Of a stretch of 64,000 nt of DNA, positions 54,501-62,862 are shown in pieces. The translations under genes were made by a program, and so were the position numbers. The DNA comes from Calditrichia bacterium (GTDB lineage Bacteria; Calditrichota; Calditrichia; RBG-13-44-9; J075): assembly GCA_028284445.1 (NCBI GenBank), contig JANQRS010000024.1:49413-113412 (forward strand), written 5' to 3'. The notes beneath the pieces are model-generated. The model was given only the letters and a program-made list of their open reading frames with translations. It ran no database searches and had not been told where the DNA came from. Within the stretch, counting starts at the first letter, position 1. Every line of letters begins with the position of its first letter.

Positions 54501-56079
54501 TATCGATGAGACGGTCTACCGCCTTATTATCATTAAGTTCTCCCAGCACATTGATAGCAGCATTCACGACTTTTAAATTCTGATCGTCCAGCAGTGAAAC
54601 AAGCGGTTGCCTGGAAAAATCCCCTCGTACATTTCCCAAGGCAATTATGGCCGCTACTCGAATTTGAGGATCGCTATCCTCAAGTAACATCAGTAGATTG
54701 TCCATGGAGCGTTCATCACCGATTAAACCCAAGCTTGAAGCGGCTTCTTTCCTTACATTTGCGTTTTCATCCTTGAGTAAATTTATCAATGGCAATGTTG
54801 CCCGAAAATCGCTTATTTTACCTAAAGTATCAGCGGCCGCCTGGCGTACAGAAAAATCTGTATCTTCAAGTGCACGTATTAGTGATTTGGTAGAATCGCG
54901 ACTTGAAATCTCACCTAGAGTATGCGCTGCATGTTTTCTAATCTCACAATCGTCCTCGATAAGCATTGATTGCACAAAATCCCTTATTCTCGATGTACTA
55001 TAAGGGCTGCATGTAACCTTCCCTAACAATTGGATCGTTTGGAGACGCAGTTTTTGATCAATTGTGGGTGACTGAATAAGAGAAATCAAAAAATCAATAG
55101 AACGTTTATCGAATTCCACTTCATTATTTGCTAATCCTAGAAGTGAGTTTAAAGCGCACTCTCTATAATCTGTATCCGGTTCCTTTAAAAACCTCACTAT
55201 TGGTTTCAATACATCTTTATTGCCTATTCGCCCCAAAGATGTTAATGCCGCAATTTGAACTTCTTTTTCCTGGTCACCAAGCGTGAATAAGAGTGGAATG
55301 ATGCATTCCACACTACCATTGTTACCGAGTTGTTCCGCACTGATTTTCCTCAACTCTTTGTTCGAATCTTCCAAAGCCCGGATAAAGGGTTTTTCCCAAT
55401 CGCGATCTTTGATATCGCTCAAAGCCATAACGGCATTTTTCCACGCAGATCCATCTGACTCTGCAAGAAGTCCGCTTGCAGATGGGATTGCTTTGCGATT
55501 GAGGCGACATACGATATCTTTAACTTCTTCATTGTACTCAATTCGCAGTAAGGTCTTAAGCAATGTCACATCCAAACCTTTGCCGTCATCAAAACTATAT
55601 AGATTTATTAGCCCAATTATTGGACGTACTGCACGCTTATCACCGATCTTTCCCAATGCACCCAAGGCATTGATAATTGTTTCCTGTTTTTGATTCGATT
55701 TCGTTATTACTTTGATCAGAGGATCAACAGCTTCTTTGCCAATCATAACCAAAGCCTCGCTGGCCACATGCGATGAAGCCGCGGACAACAATGAGATCAA
55801 CTTTGGAATAGCCCGCTCATCACCTATTTCGCCGAGGGTAACTAGCACTGTTTGATGAATTCCACCGTTTACATTTTTTTTCCACTTATCAAGAATAGAA
55901 ATTAACGGCTCGACTGCAGTTCTATCACCAATTTCTCGTAGCGCCTGAACAGCATCACGAACAATCATGTGAGCTTTTGTTCTCTTACTATCTTTATTAT
56001 ATGTTAGCGCTTTAATCAGCCGTTTCGTTTTTCGTTTTTCTCTTAGTTTTTGAATATTTGGTGGACCCAATAATGGCAT
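51529..56079 (-). CDS. Giant HEAT-repeat (PBS-lyase type) protein, 1516 aa
   Basis: About forty tandem HEAT-like repeats of roughly 31 residues run nearly the whole length (typical units: DSDPQIRVAAIIALGNVRG, DDQLEIRKSAAEALGETGD, DNVRKEAASSLG-like). One non-repeat linker lies about 790-900. The C-terminus is basic (KKWWAKRRP). No catalytic domain is visible, so it should be a curved protein-binding scaffold. The ATG at 56079 is preferred to 56085 because AAGGGGAG then has a normal spacing. Last gene of the CHAT/Hsp70 set, 144 bases after the small ORF. It could be the caspase substrate or the platform on which the complex forms; both are guesses. Confidence 0.88.
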   Translation of the reverse strand: MPLLGPPNIQKLREKRKTKRLIKALTYNKDSKRTKAHMIVRDAVQALREIGDRTAVEPLISILDKWKKNVNGGIHQTVLVTLGEIGDERAIPKLISLLSAASSHVASEALVMIGKEAVDPLIKVITKSNQKQETIINALGALGKIGDKRAVRPIIGLINLYSFDDGKGLDVTLLKTLLRIEYNEEVKDIVCRLNRKAIPSASGLLAESDGSAWKNAVMALSDIKDRDWEKPFIRALEDSNKELRKISAEQLGNNGSVECIIPLLFTLGDQEKEVQIAALTSLGRIGNKDVLKPIVRFLKEPDTDYRECALNSLLGLANNEVEFDKRSIDFLISLIQSPTIDQKLRLQTIQLLGKVTCSPYSTSRIRDFVQSMLIEDDCEIRKHAAHTLGEISSRDSTKSLIRALEDTDFSVRQAAADTLGKISDFRATLPLINLLKDENANVRKEAASSLGLIGDERSMDNLLMLLEDSDPQIRVAAIIALGNVRGDFSRQPLVSLLDDQNLKVVNAAINVLGELNDNKAVDRLIDKLKDAHAQRAAVKALGKMQARSAIAPLLKLLKENNHSQAVVAWALGEIGDTEAAKPLFDCFMRHRYRCASYAQALAQIGGPEVVEYLCGALTAKDIELSTDQRENAVIALGDIGAPQAVPALKSFLAKKKYGNRSLVFSALAKIPDADIWKQLIREFKKESTYDPIPLLRAFGDLGDHRAIDIIIPHLEGKYETERLAAIYAIRQLVTTQCIELLIGLLESGSEAVRKAASEALVNNEDIVVDRIIESFRNMVGRIENFYAVPPLFNYLNPIDAGTRRIQLSLVQREISDLTLSASWLGGRASTSENKRQLKKIEHEVDKKQAMLSDAYLFWGIVDVLWEIGLHGGKKMIKVIDSLSEKGNEGAKITALLNHLGQPSSDLLKQLIQSSSQNIRAHIVRKLGEVNDPKVVPSLIELLRNDAPEVRRAAAQALADAGDEDACHALHTALNDSYKGVMVDSLFALSRIGCSDIFDPIVNALKSEDLPVRLGACKAISESGSTQYTEPLFSVLHDSRMQKEVLKVLGELKDPASLNPIVNLLTSNDSTIRLNALKALLKIDGTLDVTAILECLGDKEPEVRITAVRILGKEGSAEAVNYLLARLDEEPDDSVRVAIIKSLGKNGTSKPLKRLISLLEDDQLEIRKSAAEALGETGDPRAIDPLCQALKIKDMRNVCALALGKIGGSTAIEDLVKILMDGYFVAADVLQNLGWQPFNNEAGSDFYANKKWWSRCADIGKAALPSLQKFLTTTWPPVVYLRLDYEELIEKKLAIKAVTKIGSEDKVNVLNKVLNSEQNFDIVKRIIVEELHRLRNKEAYQPLFDHLPKCSGVVKDAIVFALREIPDSQWRIWGNDLNTDGLVKALRNWDETIHRLAGKILVAIGSPVAESLVPLIKDKDWWIRERSIDILGDIGDPIATVQLLTSLSGKEIGRKEKEKIIEALGKIGDKRAIEPLIGMLKTYYSYSSDNYQIKKALRKITGLKESDWKKWWAKRRP

Positions 56080-56228
56080 GGACATCTCCCCTTCTATAAT
56101 ATAGGACTACAACCCGCTATATAGAGTTTCGATTCAAATCGGGACAATGAAACACACTAAATTGTGACTCCTCATAAGGATCTGTGCCTCGATTCGCCGC
56201 ACAATTAATTTGCGGGGCCTAAAAGGGA

Positions 56229-56456
56229 TTAGAAACCGAATTCCAGAGAAAAGACGTTTCCTACTTCTTTGTGCTTGGAGGATGATGAAATATGATATTT
56301 TAACTTGTCACGTTCCGGTTCTTTGAGGTCTGATTGTAATTCGATGATCGAACCTATTTTCGGATCAATATATAATCCTGACATAATTTCTCTTTTTGAA
56401 TATCCGGAGCTTTCAAAAGAATTGAATAAATTCTTCCATATGCTATTACAATACAC
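56229..56456 (-). CDS. Small ORF after the CHAT gene
   Basis: 75 codons from a GTG that overlaps the end of the CHAT-FGE gene, with TAGGA about eight bases upstream; an internal ATG at 56384 would give 51 residues (MSGLYIDPKIGSIIELQSDL). No domain recognised. Translational coupling makes it plausible. Confidence 0.4.
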   Translation of the reverse strand: MYCNSIWKNLFNSFESSGYSKREIMSGLYIDPKIGSIIELQSDLKEPERDKLKYHISSSSKHKEVGNVFSLEFGF

Positions 56457-58356
56457 AACGGAATCCTACGTCACGATAGCGAATTTCGGGATCTCTGGGG
56501 CACCGGACAGCAGGAATTGCGAGAAAGGGAGAAGACTGCCATGAACCGCCCACGACTAAACGCCAATTATATGAATCATTACCAATAAAGACAGGAGATG
56601 ACGATGCAGTCCATTCAAAAACATTCCCGCATAAATCCTCTATAGCGTGAAAGTTTTTTCCGTCTTTTCGGCTGAAAACAGATTCCGGACCGTCTGTCCG
56701 GCTGCCAATAGAAGAGCATAAAACCGGGTCAAATTCATCTCCCCAGGGAAAAATACGGGTTCCGTCTTCATAACACCGAGCGGCGGCTTCCCATTCTTCC
56801 GCCTGTGGCAATCGCCCTCCGACCCAACGGCAGTATAACTCTGCTTCTTCAAATGTAATTCCTACTACTGGAGCACTGGGATTAAGGTTATTTAAATGAA
56901 TTCGGCCGTCGGCCAACTTGTCAAATCCTGGAGGCCGCTCAATATCTGGCGGGCCATTATTAAGGAAAAAAAGATATTGATGATTGGTAACCGGCCAACG
57001 GCCAATATGAAATTCCGCAGTGCGGATTTTCTGGTGCGGGAACCGATTTAGATACTCCTTAATATAGTGGGGCAGACCTCCGATATTACTGAATTGTTTA
57101 TCCAGTAAGTTTAAATCATTCTCCGCCAAACCAATATCAAATTCACCGGATGCAATGTGGCAAAAACTGCTTTGGCTATTAGGATTTTTTGCATAAATCA
57201 TTGGAATTGCCCAGTAGGGCCAACCAGTGACCCGCCATGGAAAATCGCCGGTTCCATCCCCCCTACGCCTTAACGCCTCTTGTATCTGAATTCTTCCCCT
57301 GATAAAATATTCATGGATTGAATGCGAGGCCGCCAATCCACTGATAATTGCCTTGTCAAATTCTAATGCTGTAAACATCGGCATGTCCATTTGCATGCCA
57401 ATAACCGCATCAAGACGCGGCAATTTAGAGAGCAAAGTGACGGTCTTAAACGAATTACACGCTGTCAGCACGACAATTCGCACTGTGGAGGTTTTAAGCA
57501 ATTCCTGTAATTCCTTGGCACTCATCAGGATACCGCTGCGGTCTTCCGTCCCATCCTCCAATATTATTGCAGTTTGCTCATCAGTCGTTTCGCGATGATG
57601 GCCAACGAAATAGAAAACATCATGATTTCCCTGAGCGATTTCTTTTTCAAGTTTCTCACGGGTTGCATCCGACCCAACAAGTGAAGTGCATACTACAAGA
57701 TCTTTGCCACATTCATTTCTAATATCTTCAAAATATTCCACATATTTTTGGGTATTTATCGGATTAAACCAATTATACCCATTTCTATCAAGATGATAAA
57801 TTGATGCTGGGGATGCTATGACTATTAAGATATTTAATGGAGGCCGGTACTCAGAAATGGTCGGTGTTATAATGCCCTGATAATGGGATATATGATCTGG
57901 AACTCGTAAAATGCATACATAATTCCACATACTGAGGAATGACTTTTCTTTTACATCAAATACCAACTCCCAGGGCAATGATTGCCATTCTGGTGAATTA
58001 CAACTTATCCAAACGCTTAGAGTTGCTGAATTGTTTCCCATTTGCCGGGCGCTAATGACTTGATCCAATTTTTCCCGATATAATTGCTCAACAAGCTTAT
58101 TTTTCATTAATATCTTGAATAGTTGCTGTCCGAGGCTTATAGCTAGATCATGGACATCTTCGCCGTTATCAATTTTAGTAACAAGCCGGTGATGTTCCTC
58201 TTTCAGGCTATCAATTGTTGTTGTGGAAGGCGCAATGAAATATGATTCGCTGCACTGTGTTCCCGGAGGACTTTCTACACGGCATCGCGCCCGATTACGG
58301 AGCTGTTCAATGACAAAATGAATGACCGGCATAATTCTAGTTTTTTTCCTGATCAT
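56446..58356 (-). CDS. CHAT caspase-like protease fused to an FGE-sulfatase domain
   Basis: 636 residues. Residues about 60-370 form a CHAT protease with the His in FYFVGHH near 249 and the Cys in VVLTACNS near 296, the two catalytic residues of the family. Residues about 392-635 are an FGE-sulfatase/C-type-lectin fold (FHIGRWPVTNHQYLFFL, GRLPQAEEWEAAARCYEDG, GNVFEWTAS, VGGSWQSSPFLAIPAVRC, VGFRCVL). The FGE catalytic cysteines are missing. A sensor domain attached to a protease suggests activation on ligand binding and cleavage of a partner. It overlaps the next upstream gene by 20 bases and so belongs to the same transcript as the Hsp70-like genes. Confidence 0.88.
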   Translation of the reverse strand: MIRKKTRIMPVIHFVIEQLRNRARCRVESPPGTQCSESYFIAPSTTTIDSLKEEHHRLVTKIDNGEDVHDLAISLGQQLFKILMKNKLVEQLYREKLDQVISARQMGNNSATLSVWISCNSPEWQSLPWELVFDVKEKSFLSMWNYVCILRVPDHISHYQGIITPTISEYRPPLNILIVIASPASIYHLDRNGYNWFNPINTQKYVEYFEDIRNECGKDLVVCTSLVGSDATREKLEKEIAQGNHDVFYFVGHHRETTDEQTAIILEDGTEDRSGILMSAKELQELLKTSTVRIVVLTACNSFKTVTLLSKLPRLDAVIGMQMDMPMFTALEFDKAIISGLAASHSIHEYFIRGRIQIQEALRRRGDGTGDFPWRVTGWPYWAIPMIYAKNPNSQSSFCHIASGEFDIGLAENDLNLLDKQFSNIGGLPHYIKEYLNRFPHQKIRTAEFHIGRWPVTNHQYLFFLNNGPPDIERPPGFDKLADGRIHLNNLNPSAPVVGITFEEAELYCRWVGGRLPQAEEWEAAARCYEDGTRIFPWGDEFDPVLCSSIGSRTDGPESVFSRKDGKNFHAIEDLCGNVFEWTASSSPVFIGNDSYNWRLVVGGSWQSSPFLAIPAVRCPRDPEIRYRDVGFRCVL

Positions 58357-59722
58357 CCTGATTGTATTGAGTATTTAATCCTAACATCGTCCGATACGTC
58401 TGATTTTCTTCGGTTAAATCTTCCATTTTTTGCCATAGGTCAGGTATTTGCAGCATATCGATTAAAGGTCCTGTTCTACTATTTACCTTATCTATCTGTT
58501 CGACTATTTCTTTCGTGAGGTTATTGTTTGATCGGTCTTGGTTAAACTGTTTTAAAATTTGATTTATATGCTTCCAGTGGTTTTCCTCAACCCTTTCGAT
58601 AAATGTTCCGAGGGTGAAAAGCAATGCAGTATTATAGACAGCGACCGGAATAGATTTATACAACTTTTCCTTTTTAGACATATTTATTAGTTTTTCTATT
58701 CTTTTTGCTAAGTTGCTTTGAGGGTTTATAAGTAGTGTGGCGTTTTTAAACCATCCATAGCCAAGTTTTTCAGTAATATCCGGGGATTTAGAAGGAATCA
58801 ATGCGGCGGGCATGTTACCGGAATATTTTGAAGAAAGAATACCGACGCGCACTTGCTGGTGAAATGGAGACTTATTGAGCCCTCTTTCAAACCATTCTTT
58901 CAGTTTGTGTTGTACCGCATTTAATACATCCTCCCTCATTTCATATTCAAGTAAATCTTCCTCCACAAGCTTTAATTTTATATAATCTGATTCTGATTTT
59001 AAATTTTTGTTTTTAAATACTTTACCAAAGAAAAACTGATCTCGTTCTTCGCGCAAATCGACTATTCGTTTATTTGATTTAATAAGGAAATGATGCGGGG
59101 CAACGCTTCTGGTTATCTGAAGAATTGAGCGATCTACCGCATTAAACCCCAATTTGAGTTCATGTGCTGTCTTTTCTCCTTCATTCGTGGGAAATTTGAG
59201 ATATTGATACATGAGTTGTATATATCGCGAACCTTGATTCTCTGCGAACAGGTTGCGTAATCGAGGAGAATCATTCAAAATCGGCAGAAGAACTTTGTTG
59301 AAGTCCACCTCGTATATCTGACCAAGCCAGTCATTGAATATTGTATTAATCCTGATCGAGACTTTTCTTTTTACCAGATCCTCCATTTCTTTTGCTCGGC
59401 GGGACCGCTTCAAATTTCTTAAAATGCAACTCACAAATCCAGAGAGTTCAAAAGCATTTTCCGGAAGCAATTCATCCTTGCTTGTAGAAATTCTTTGCTC
59501 ATTATATATTAAAATTATTGTTCTCTGATTCTTCTCAAAGAAGGCTGCCGGGACAAACCAGCCATAAATCCAAAGGCTTCCAATTCCGGGCAAATCGAAC
59601 TTGAACGGCGCATCCGGATTCCTTTCCGCATGAATATGCCATATTATCGGGAGGCCCTTTGGGGGATCAGGAACTCCAAATTCGCCGATTGGTGGCGTTC
59701 GATCGAAGCTAGGGAATTTCAT
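58337..59722 (-). CDS. Protein of unknown function in the CHAT/Hsp70 set (461 aa)
   Basis: No family recognised. An N-terminal beta-rich part (IIWHIHAERNPDAPFKF, GIGSLWIYGWFVPAAFF) is followed by a mostly helical body and an acidic end. No signal peptide or membrane helix. It overlaps the CHAT gene by 20 bases and follows the TPR gene by 26. Since it is co-made with the protease it may be its adaptor, its inhibitor or its substrate. Confidence 0.7.
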   Translation of the reverse strand: MKFPSFDRTPPIGEFGVPDPPKGLPIIWHIHAERNPDAPFKFDLPGIGSLWIYGWFVPAAFFEKNQRTIILIYNEQRISTSKDELLPENAFELSGFVSCILRNLKRSRRAKEMEDLVKRKVSIRINTIFNDWLGQIYEVDFNKVLLPILNDSPRLRNLFAENQGSRYIQLMYQYLKFPTNEGEKTAHELKLGFNAVDRSILQITRSVAPHHFLIKSNKRIVDLREERDQFFFGKVFKNKNLKSESDYIKLKLVEEDLLEYEMREDVLNAVQHKLKEWFERGLNKSPFHQQVRVGILSSKYSGNMPAALIPSKSPDITEKLGYGWFKNATLLINPQSNLAKRIEKLINMSKKEKLYKSIPVAVYNTALLFTLGTFIERVEENHWKHINQILKQFNQDRSNNNLTKEIVEQIDKVNSRTGPLIDMLQIPDLWQKMEDLTEENQTYRTMLGLNTQYNQDDQEKN

Positions 59723-59748
59723 AGCAGTCTCCTGAGTACGGATTACGC

Positions 59749-60186
59749 CTATTTCTTTTTCCGTCTTTTCTTCCTGGTTTTATGTTTTCGCGTGCGATTA
59801 CGGTGCAACTTTGCATTTTCCGCAGACTTTCGCCGGTCTTGAAGGATGGCTAGGCCTCTTGCTGATAGGTCATCCGCCGGCAAGGTTTGCTGAATCTTTT
59901 CCCAGTTGAAATGTGCCAGTTGCCAATCTTTTAATTCAAAACAGGCCATTGCCAGGGCATTGCGAGCTTCAATATCATTTGGACACCAGTTAACAACGGC
60001 TGCAAAACAATCACGGGCTTTGGTCATATCCCCGCGTCTGGCAGCCAACAAGCCTCGATTAAACAGAATCGCGGAATGTTGCGAAAGCCGGGCATAACTT
60101 CTTACCGGCGCGCCACAGTTCTGGCAGTCGACAAGCTGGACATTCAAGTCCAGCGGATTCTTACATATCGGACATACTAATTTCAT
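59749..60186 (-). CDS. Zinc-ribbon TPR protein with basic tail
   Basis: 145 residues: zinc ribbon Cys5-x2-Cys8 and Cys21-x2-Cys24 (CPICKNP, CQNCGAP), then about two TPR units (AILFNRGLLAARRGDMTKAR, NALAMACFELKDWQLAHFN) at about 38-110, and a tail of nearly only Arg/Lys (RNRTRKHKTRKKRRKKK) that could bind nucleic acid or acidic lipid. It lies 25 bases after the Hsp70-like gene, and TPR proteins often act as Hsp70 co-chaperones, which makes this a likely link between chaperone and protease. Confidence 0.75.
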   Translation of the reverse strand: MKLVCPICKNPLDLNVQLVDCQNCGAPVRSYARLSQHSAILFNRGLLAARRGDMTKARDCFAAVVNWCPNDIEARNALAMACFELKDWQLAHFNWEKIQQTLPADDLSARGLAILQDRRKSAENAKLHRNRTRKHKTRKKRRKKK

Positions 60187-60211
60187 GATTATTTGTCCCG
60201 TCTATGAAATG

Positions 60212-62845
60212 TTAGCGGTTCTCAAAAAAATCATCTTTGGTCCCAAGATCAGGCCTATGTTTCTTGGCATCCAACTTTAACAACCCACTTAATTCCTGGC
60301 TGCGCTTATTTTCTGGGATAATCTGCTTGTACACCCGTTGACATTCTACCATAATTACCTGACTGCGATTCAATGCAGAAACCGGTTCCTCATTTGCCTG
60401 CTTGTCGAGCTGATCCAGTTCTTCCATATACTCACGCAAACCTTCAACAAATTCAGTCCGCTTCATAAACAGGCAATTTATAAGTAAAAACTGCACAAAC
60501 TGACGGCATTCGTCCAATTGCATTAATGCCTGCATTGAGGCGTCTATGCCGACACTCTCCTGAACCCGAACTTTTGTTAAGTTCCTTAGAAATTGCAGCG
60601 ACGTGGTTATCAATTGCGTCGATTCCATATAGCTTTCACGGTCGCGCTGTTGATAAGCGTACTGCCCTTTCTTCAGCGCTTTTTCCAAGTCGTCCTGCAA
60701 GGAAGAATTTGCCAGATCCGGTTTCTTTGCAGAGGCCTTAGGCAATAGTTTCAGACAAGTTTCATATTTTCCGATGAGTTCTTCCAGTGGCGGACGCAGT
60801 GGTTCCGACATACGGGCATCCCGAACTAATGCTTCGAGATCCTTGGCGCGTTGAATAACTTTAGGATAATCACCGCCGGCACGAGCCTCTTTTAGGTCGT
60901 GCCGGGTTTGCTTATAAGTGTTTGTCAAGCGAACCGCATCATGTTCATCAAGCGACTGCAGGGCAGCATGAAAGCGCTGATCAATCTTTTGAATTTCAAA
61001 TTCTGTCGGCACGGTATCCGGCGGCGGCGGCGCTATGTGGCCGCCGAAGTCACGATCTCCGATTGAAAAATTGACTTGAATATTGATCTGTTCGTCGCAT
61101 TGTATTTCAATATTGACGGGAGTACCTATAGTCGCTTCGCCTATTTCGGCCTGTAATTCCTTAATAATGCGATTTTGCTGGAAGATGGGCAAACGGATAT
61201 GCCCGTGTGGATCGTTTACGGTAAAAGTGAATCGGGCGGTTGCCGGTAAAGATGTTCCTTCGCCCAGTAATTCCTGGCGAATCAGCCGTTCACCATCGGT
61301 CCCCTCCAAAATGATAGGCTTGGCCAAAACCGAGGTCGAAAGTGCGCTGCCGACCGCTTCTTTTTGATCAGCTGTTTGCACAATGGAACGTTCGATATAT
61401 GCTATTTGCTGATCGGAAGCAGTCCTGACTTCCACGCGAAAGTTATTAATTGATTCCTTTTGGAGCTCCAATCCGGGAAAAGCAAAGGTGAGACCGGACT
61501 TTAATTGAACCTCTCCCAGCAAGTTGCCTTGACCATCTGATAAGCGAATTATGCCGTCCTGTAATGATATGTTTTCCCGGACTGAATCAATATGCCCGCT
61601 AATTGTCGTCCGTTCCCGTTTGGTTGCAGCATTCCCTCGAAACCAAACCTGAATATTGCGATTGGCGTCAGATACTCCCAATCCCGTTGCCGCAGCCCGA
61701 AGCGCGGCGCCTAGGGCAACAGCATTTTCCGGTTCGTCCCTTACAGGTGCACGGCCGACTGTCGCCAGATCGTTCTCCGGACCAGCGGAAAACGCATTGT
61801 TGACCGTTTCAATGACTGCCGGCACATAAGTTGAGCCCCCGACAAGTAAGATATGATCAACATTTTCGAGTGTTGTATCACTCTTGACTCTCGCTTTTTC
61901 CAGCGCCTCTTTACAGCAGACAATTGTTCGATTTAGGAGATCCGCTATTAATTCTTCGAAATCGGCACGGGTAATAACTGCCTCCATCACTATTGCCGCT
62001 CCCGATTTATCCCGAATAGATCCCTGATCGCGCAAGACAATCTCATCTTTTGTTGAAAGTTCCTTCTTGGCACGTTCAGCCAATGCCATCAATTGGTTAA
62101 ATCGCAGCAGATCTTCAGGATCTGAATTGGGATCGAGATCCATTTCATAGCCGTCAGCTACCAGGAGGCCCCTCAGGTGCTCTGCCAGGCGCCGATCTAA
62201 GTCGTCTCCGCCCAGAAAATTGTCGCCGGAGACACCAAGAACCAGAAATTCGCCCGCTGTCCGTCTCAATACAGAAACGTCGAACGTCCCTCCTCCCAAA
62301 TCGTAGACCATATATACACCATCGCCGAGGTCATACTTCCAGCTGTAATAAATTGCCGCCGCTGTTGGTTCATGAAGTAATTCCACTACCTCCAATCCGG
62401 CAATTTGGCCGGCTTCCCGTGTGGCATCGATTGCCGATAACGAAAAATATGCCGGAATGGTAATAACGGCCCGCTTGACCTCATACTCCACCCCGTCCAC
62501 AGATCTGGATTGCAATTCATTGCTAATCTGCCGCTTGAGTTCCTGCAATATTAGCGCAGAAATCTGGGATGGTGTGTATTTATCGTCTCCCAAATTAACG
62601 GTAATTTGCGTGCCCATACTGCGCTTAATCGATGTAACTGGTTCCGGGATGCTGCCTCTCCGGACATAGGCACGATGCCCCACCTGAATTTCTCCGTTGC
62701 GAGGATTAAACCATACACATGAAGGTGTGGTGCTACGGGACTGCTCATCCCGGCATAATAACAGGTCCTGCTCATTAAGCTCCAGCAACGCGACAGCGCT
62801 GTTTGTCGTGCCAAGATCTATTCCTATCGTACGTGTAATGATCAT
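60212..62845 (-). CDS. Divergent Hsp70 (DnaK-like) protein with extended C-terminus
   Basis: 877 residues. ATPase motifs of Hsp70 are intact: GIDLGTTNS at 8-16, VYDLGGGTFDVSVL near 175-188, ILLVGGSTYVPAV near 333 and NAVALGAAL near 375. The substrate-binding part is not a normal DnaK domain: two beta-rich segments (FPGLELQKESINNFRVEV, and FTFTVNDPHGHIRLPIFQQN) with a PPPP linker near 608, then a helical tail with no EEVD-like end. GAAAGGG stands seven bases before the ATG. DnaJ and GrpE are not next to it, so this is a specialised chaperone, not the housekeeping DnaK. It probably holds or primes the CHAT or HEAT partner. Confidence 0.9.
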   Translation of the reverse strand: MIITRTIGIDLGTTNSAVALLELNEQDLLLCRDEQSRSTTPSCVWFNPRNGEIQVGHRAYVRRGSIPEPVTSIKRSMGTQITVNLGDDKYTPSQISALILQELKRQISNELQSRSVDGVEYEVKRAVITIPAYFSLSAIDATREAGQIAGLEVVELLHEPTAAAIYYSWKYDLGDGVYMVYDLGGGTFDVSVLRRTAGEFLVLGVSGDNFLGGDDLDRRLAEHLRGLLVADGYEMDLDPNSDPEDLLRFNQLMALAERAKKELSTKDEIVLRDQGSIRDKSGAAIVMEAVITRADFEELIADLLNRTIVCCKEALEKARVKSDTTLENVDHILLVGGSTYVPAVIETVNNAFSAGPENDLATVGRAPVRDEPENAVALGAALRAAATGLGVSDANRNIQVWFRGNAATKRERTTISGHIDSVRENISLQDGIIRLSDGQGNLLGEVQLKSGLTFAFPGLELQKESINNFRVEVRTASDQQIAYIERSIVQTADQKEAVGSALSTSVLAKPIILEGTDGERLIRQELLGEGTSLPATARFTFTVNDPHGHIRLPIFQQNRIIKELQAEIGEATIGTPVNIEIQCDEQINIQVNFSIGDRDFGGHIAPPPPDTVPTEFEIQKIDQRFHAALQSLDEHDAVRLTNTYKQTRHDLKEARAGGDYPKVIQRAKDLEALVRDARMSEPLRPPLEELIGKYETCLKLLPKASAKKPDLANSSLQDDLEKALKKGQYAYQQRDRESYMESTQLITTSLQFLRNLTKVRVQESVGIDASMQALMQLDECRQFVQFLLINCLFMKRTEFVEGLREYMEELDQLDKQANEEPVSALNRSQVIMVECQRVYKQIIPENKRSQELSGLLKLDAKKHRPDLGTKDDFFENR

Positions 62846-62862
62846 TAACAGACCCTTTCACA

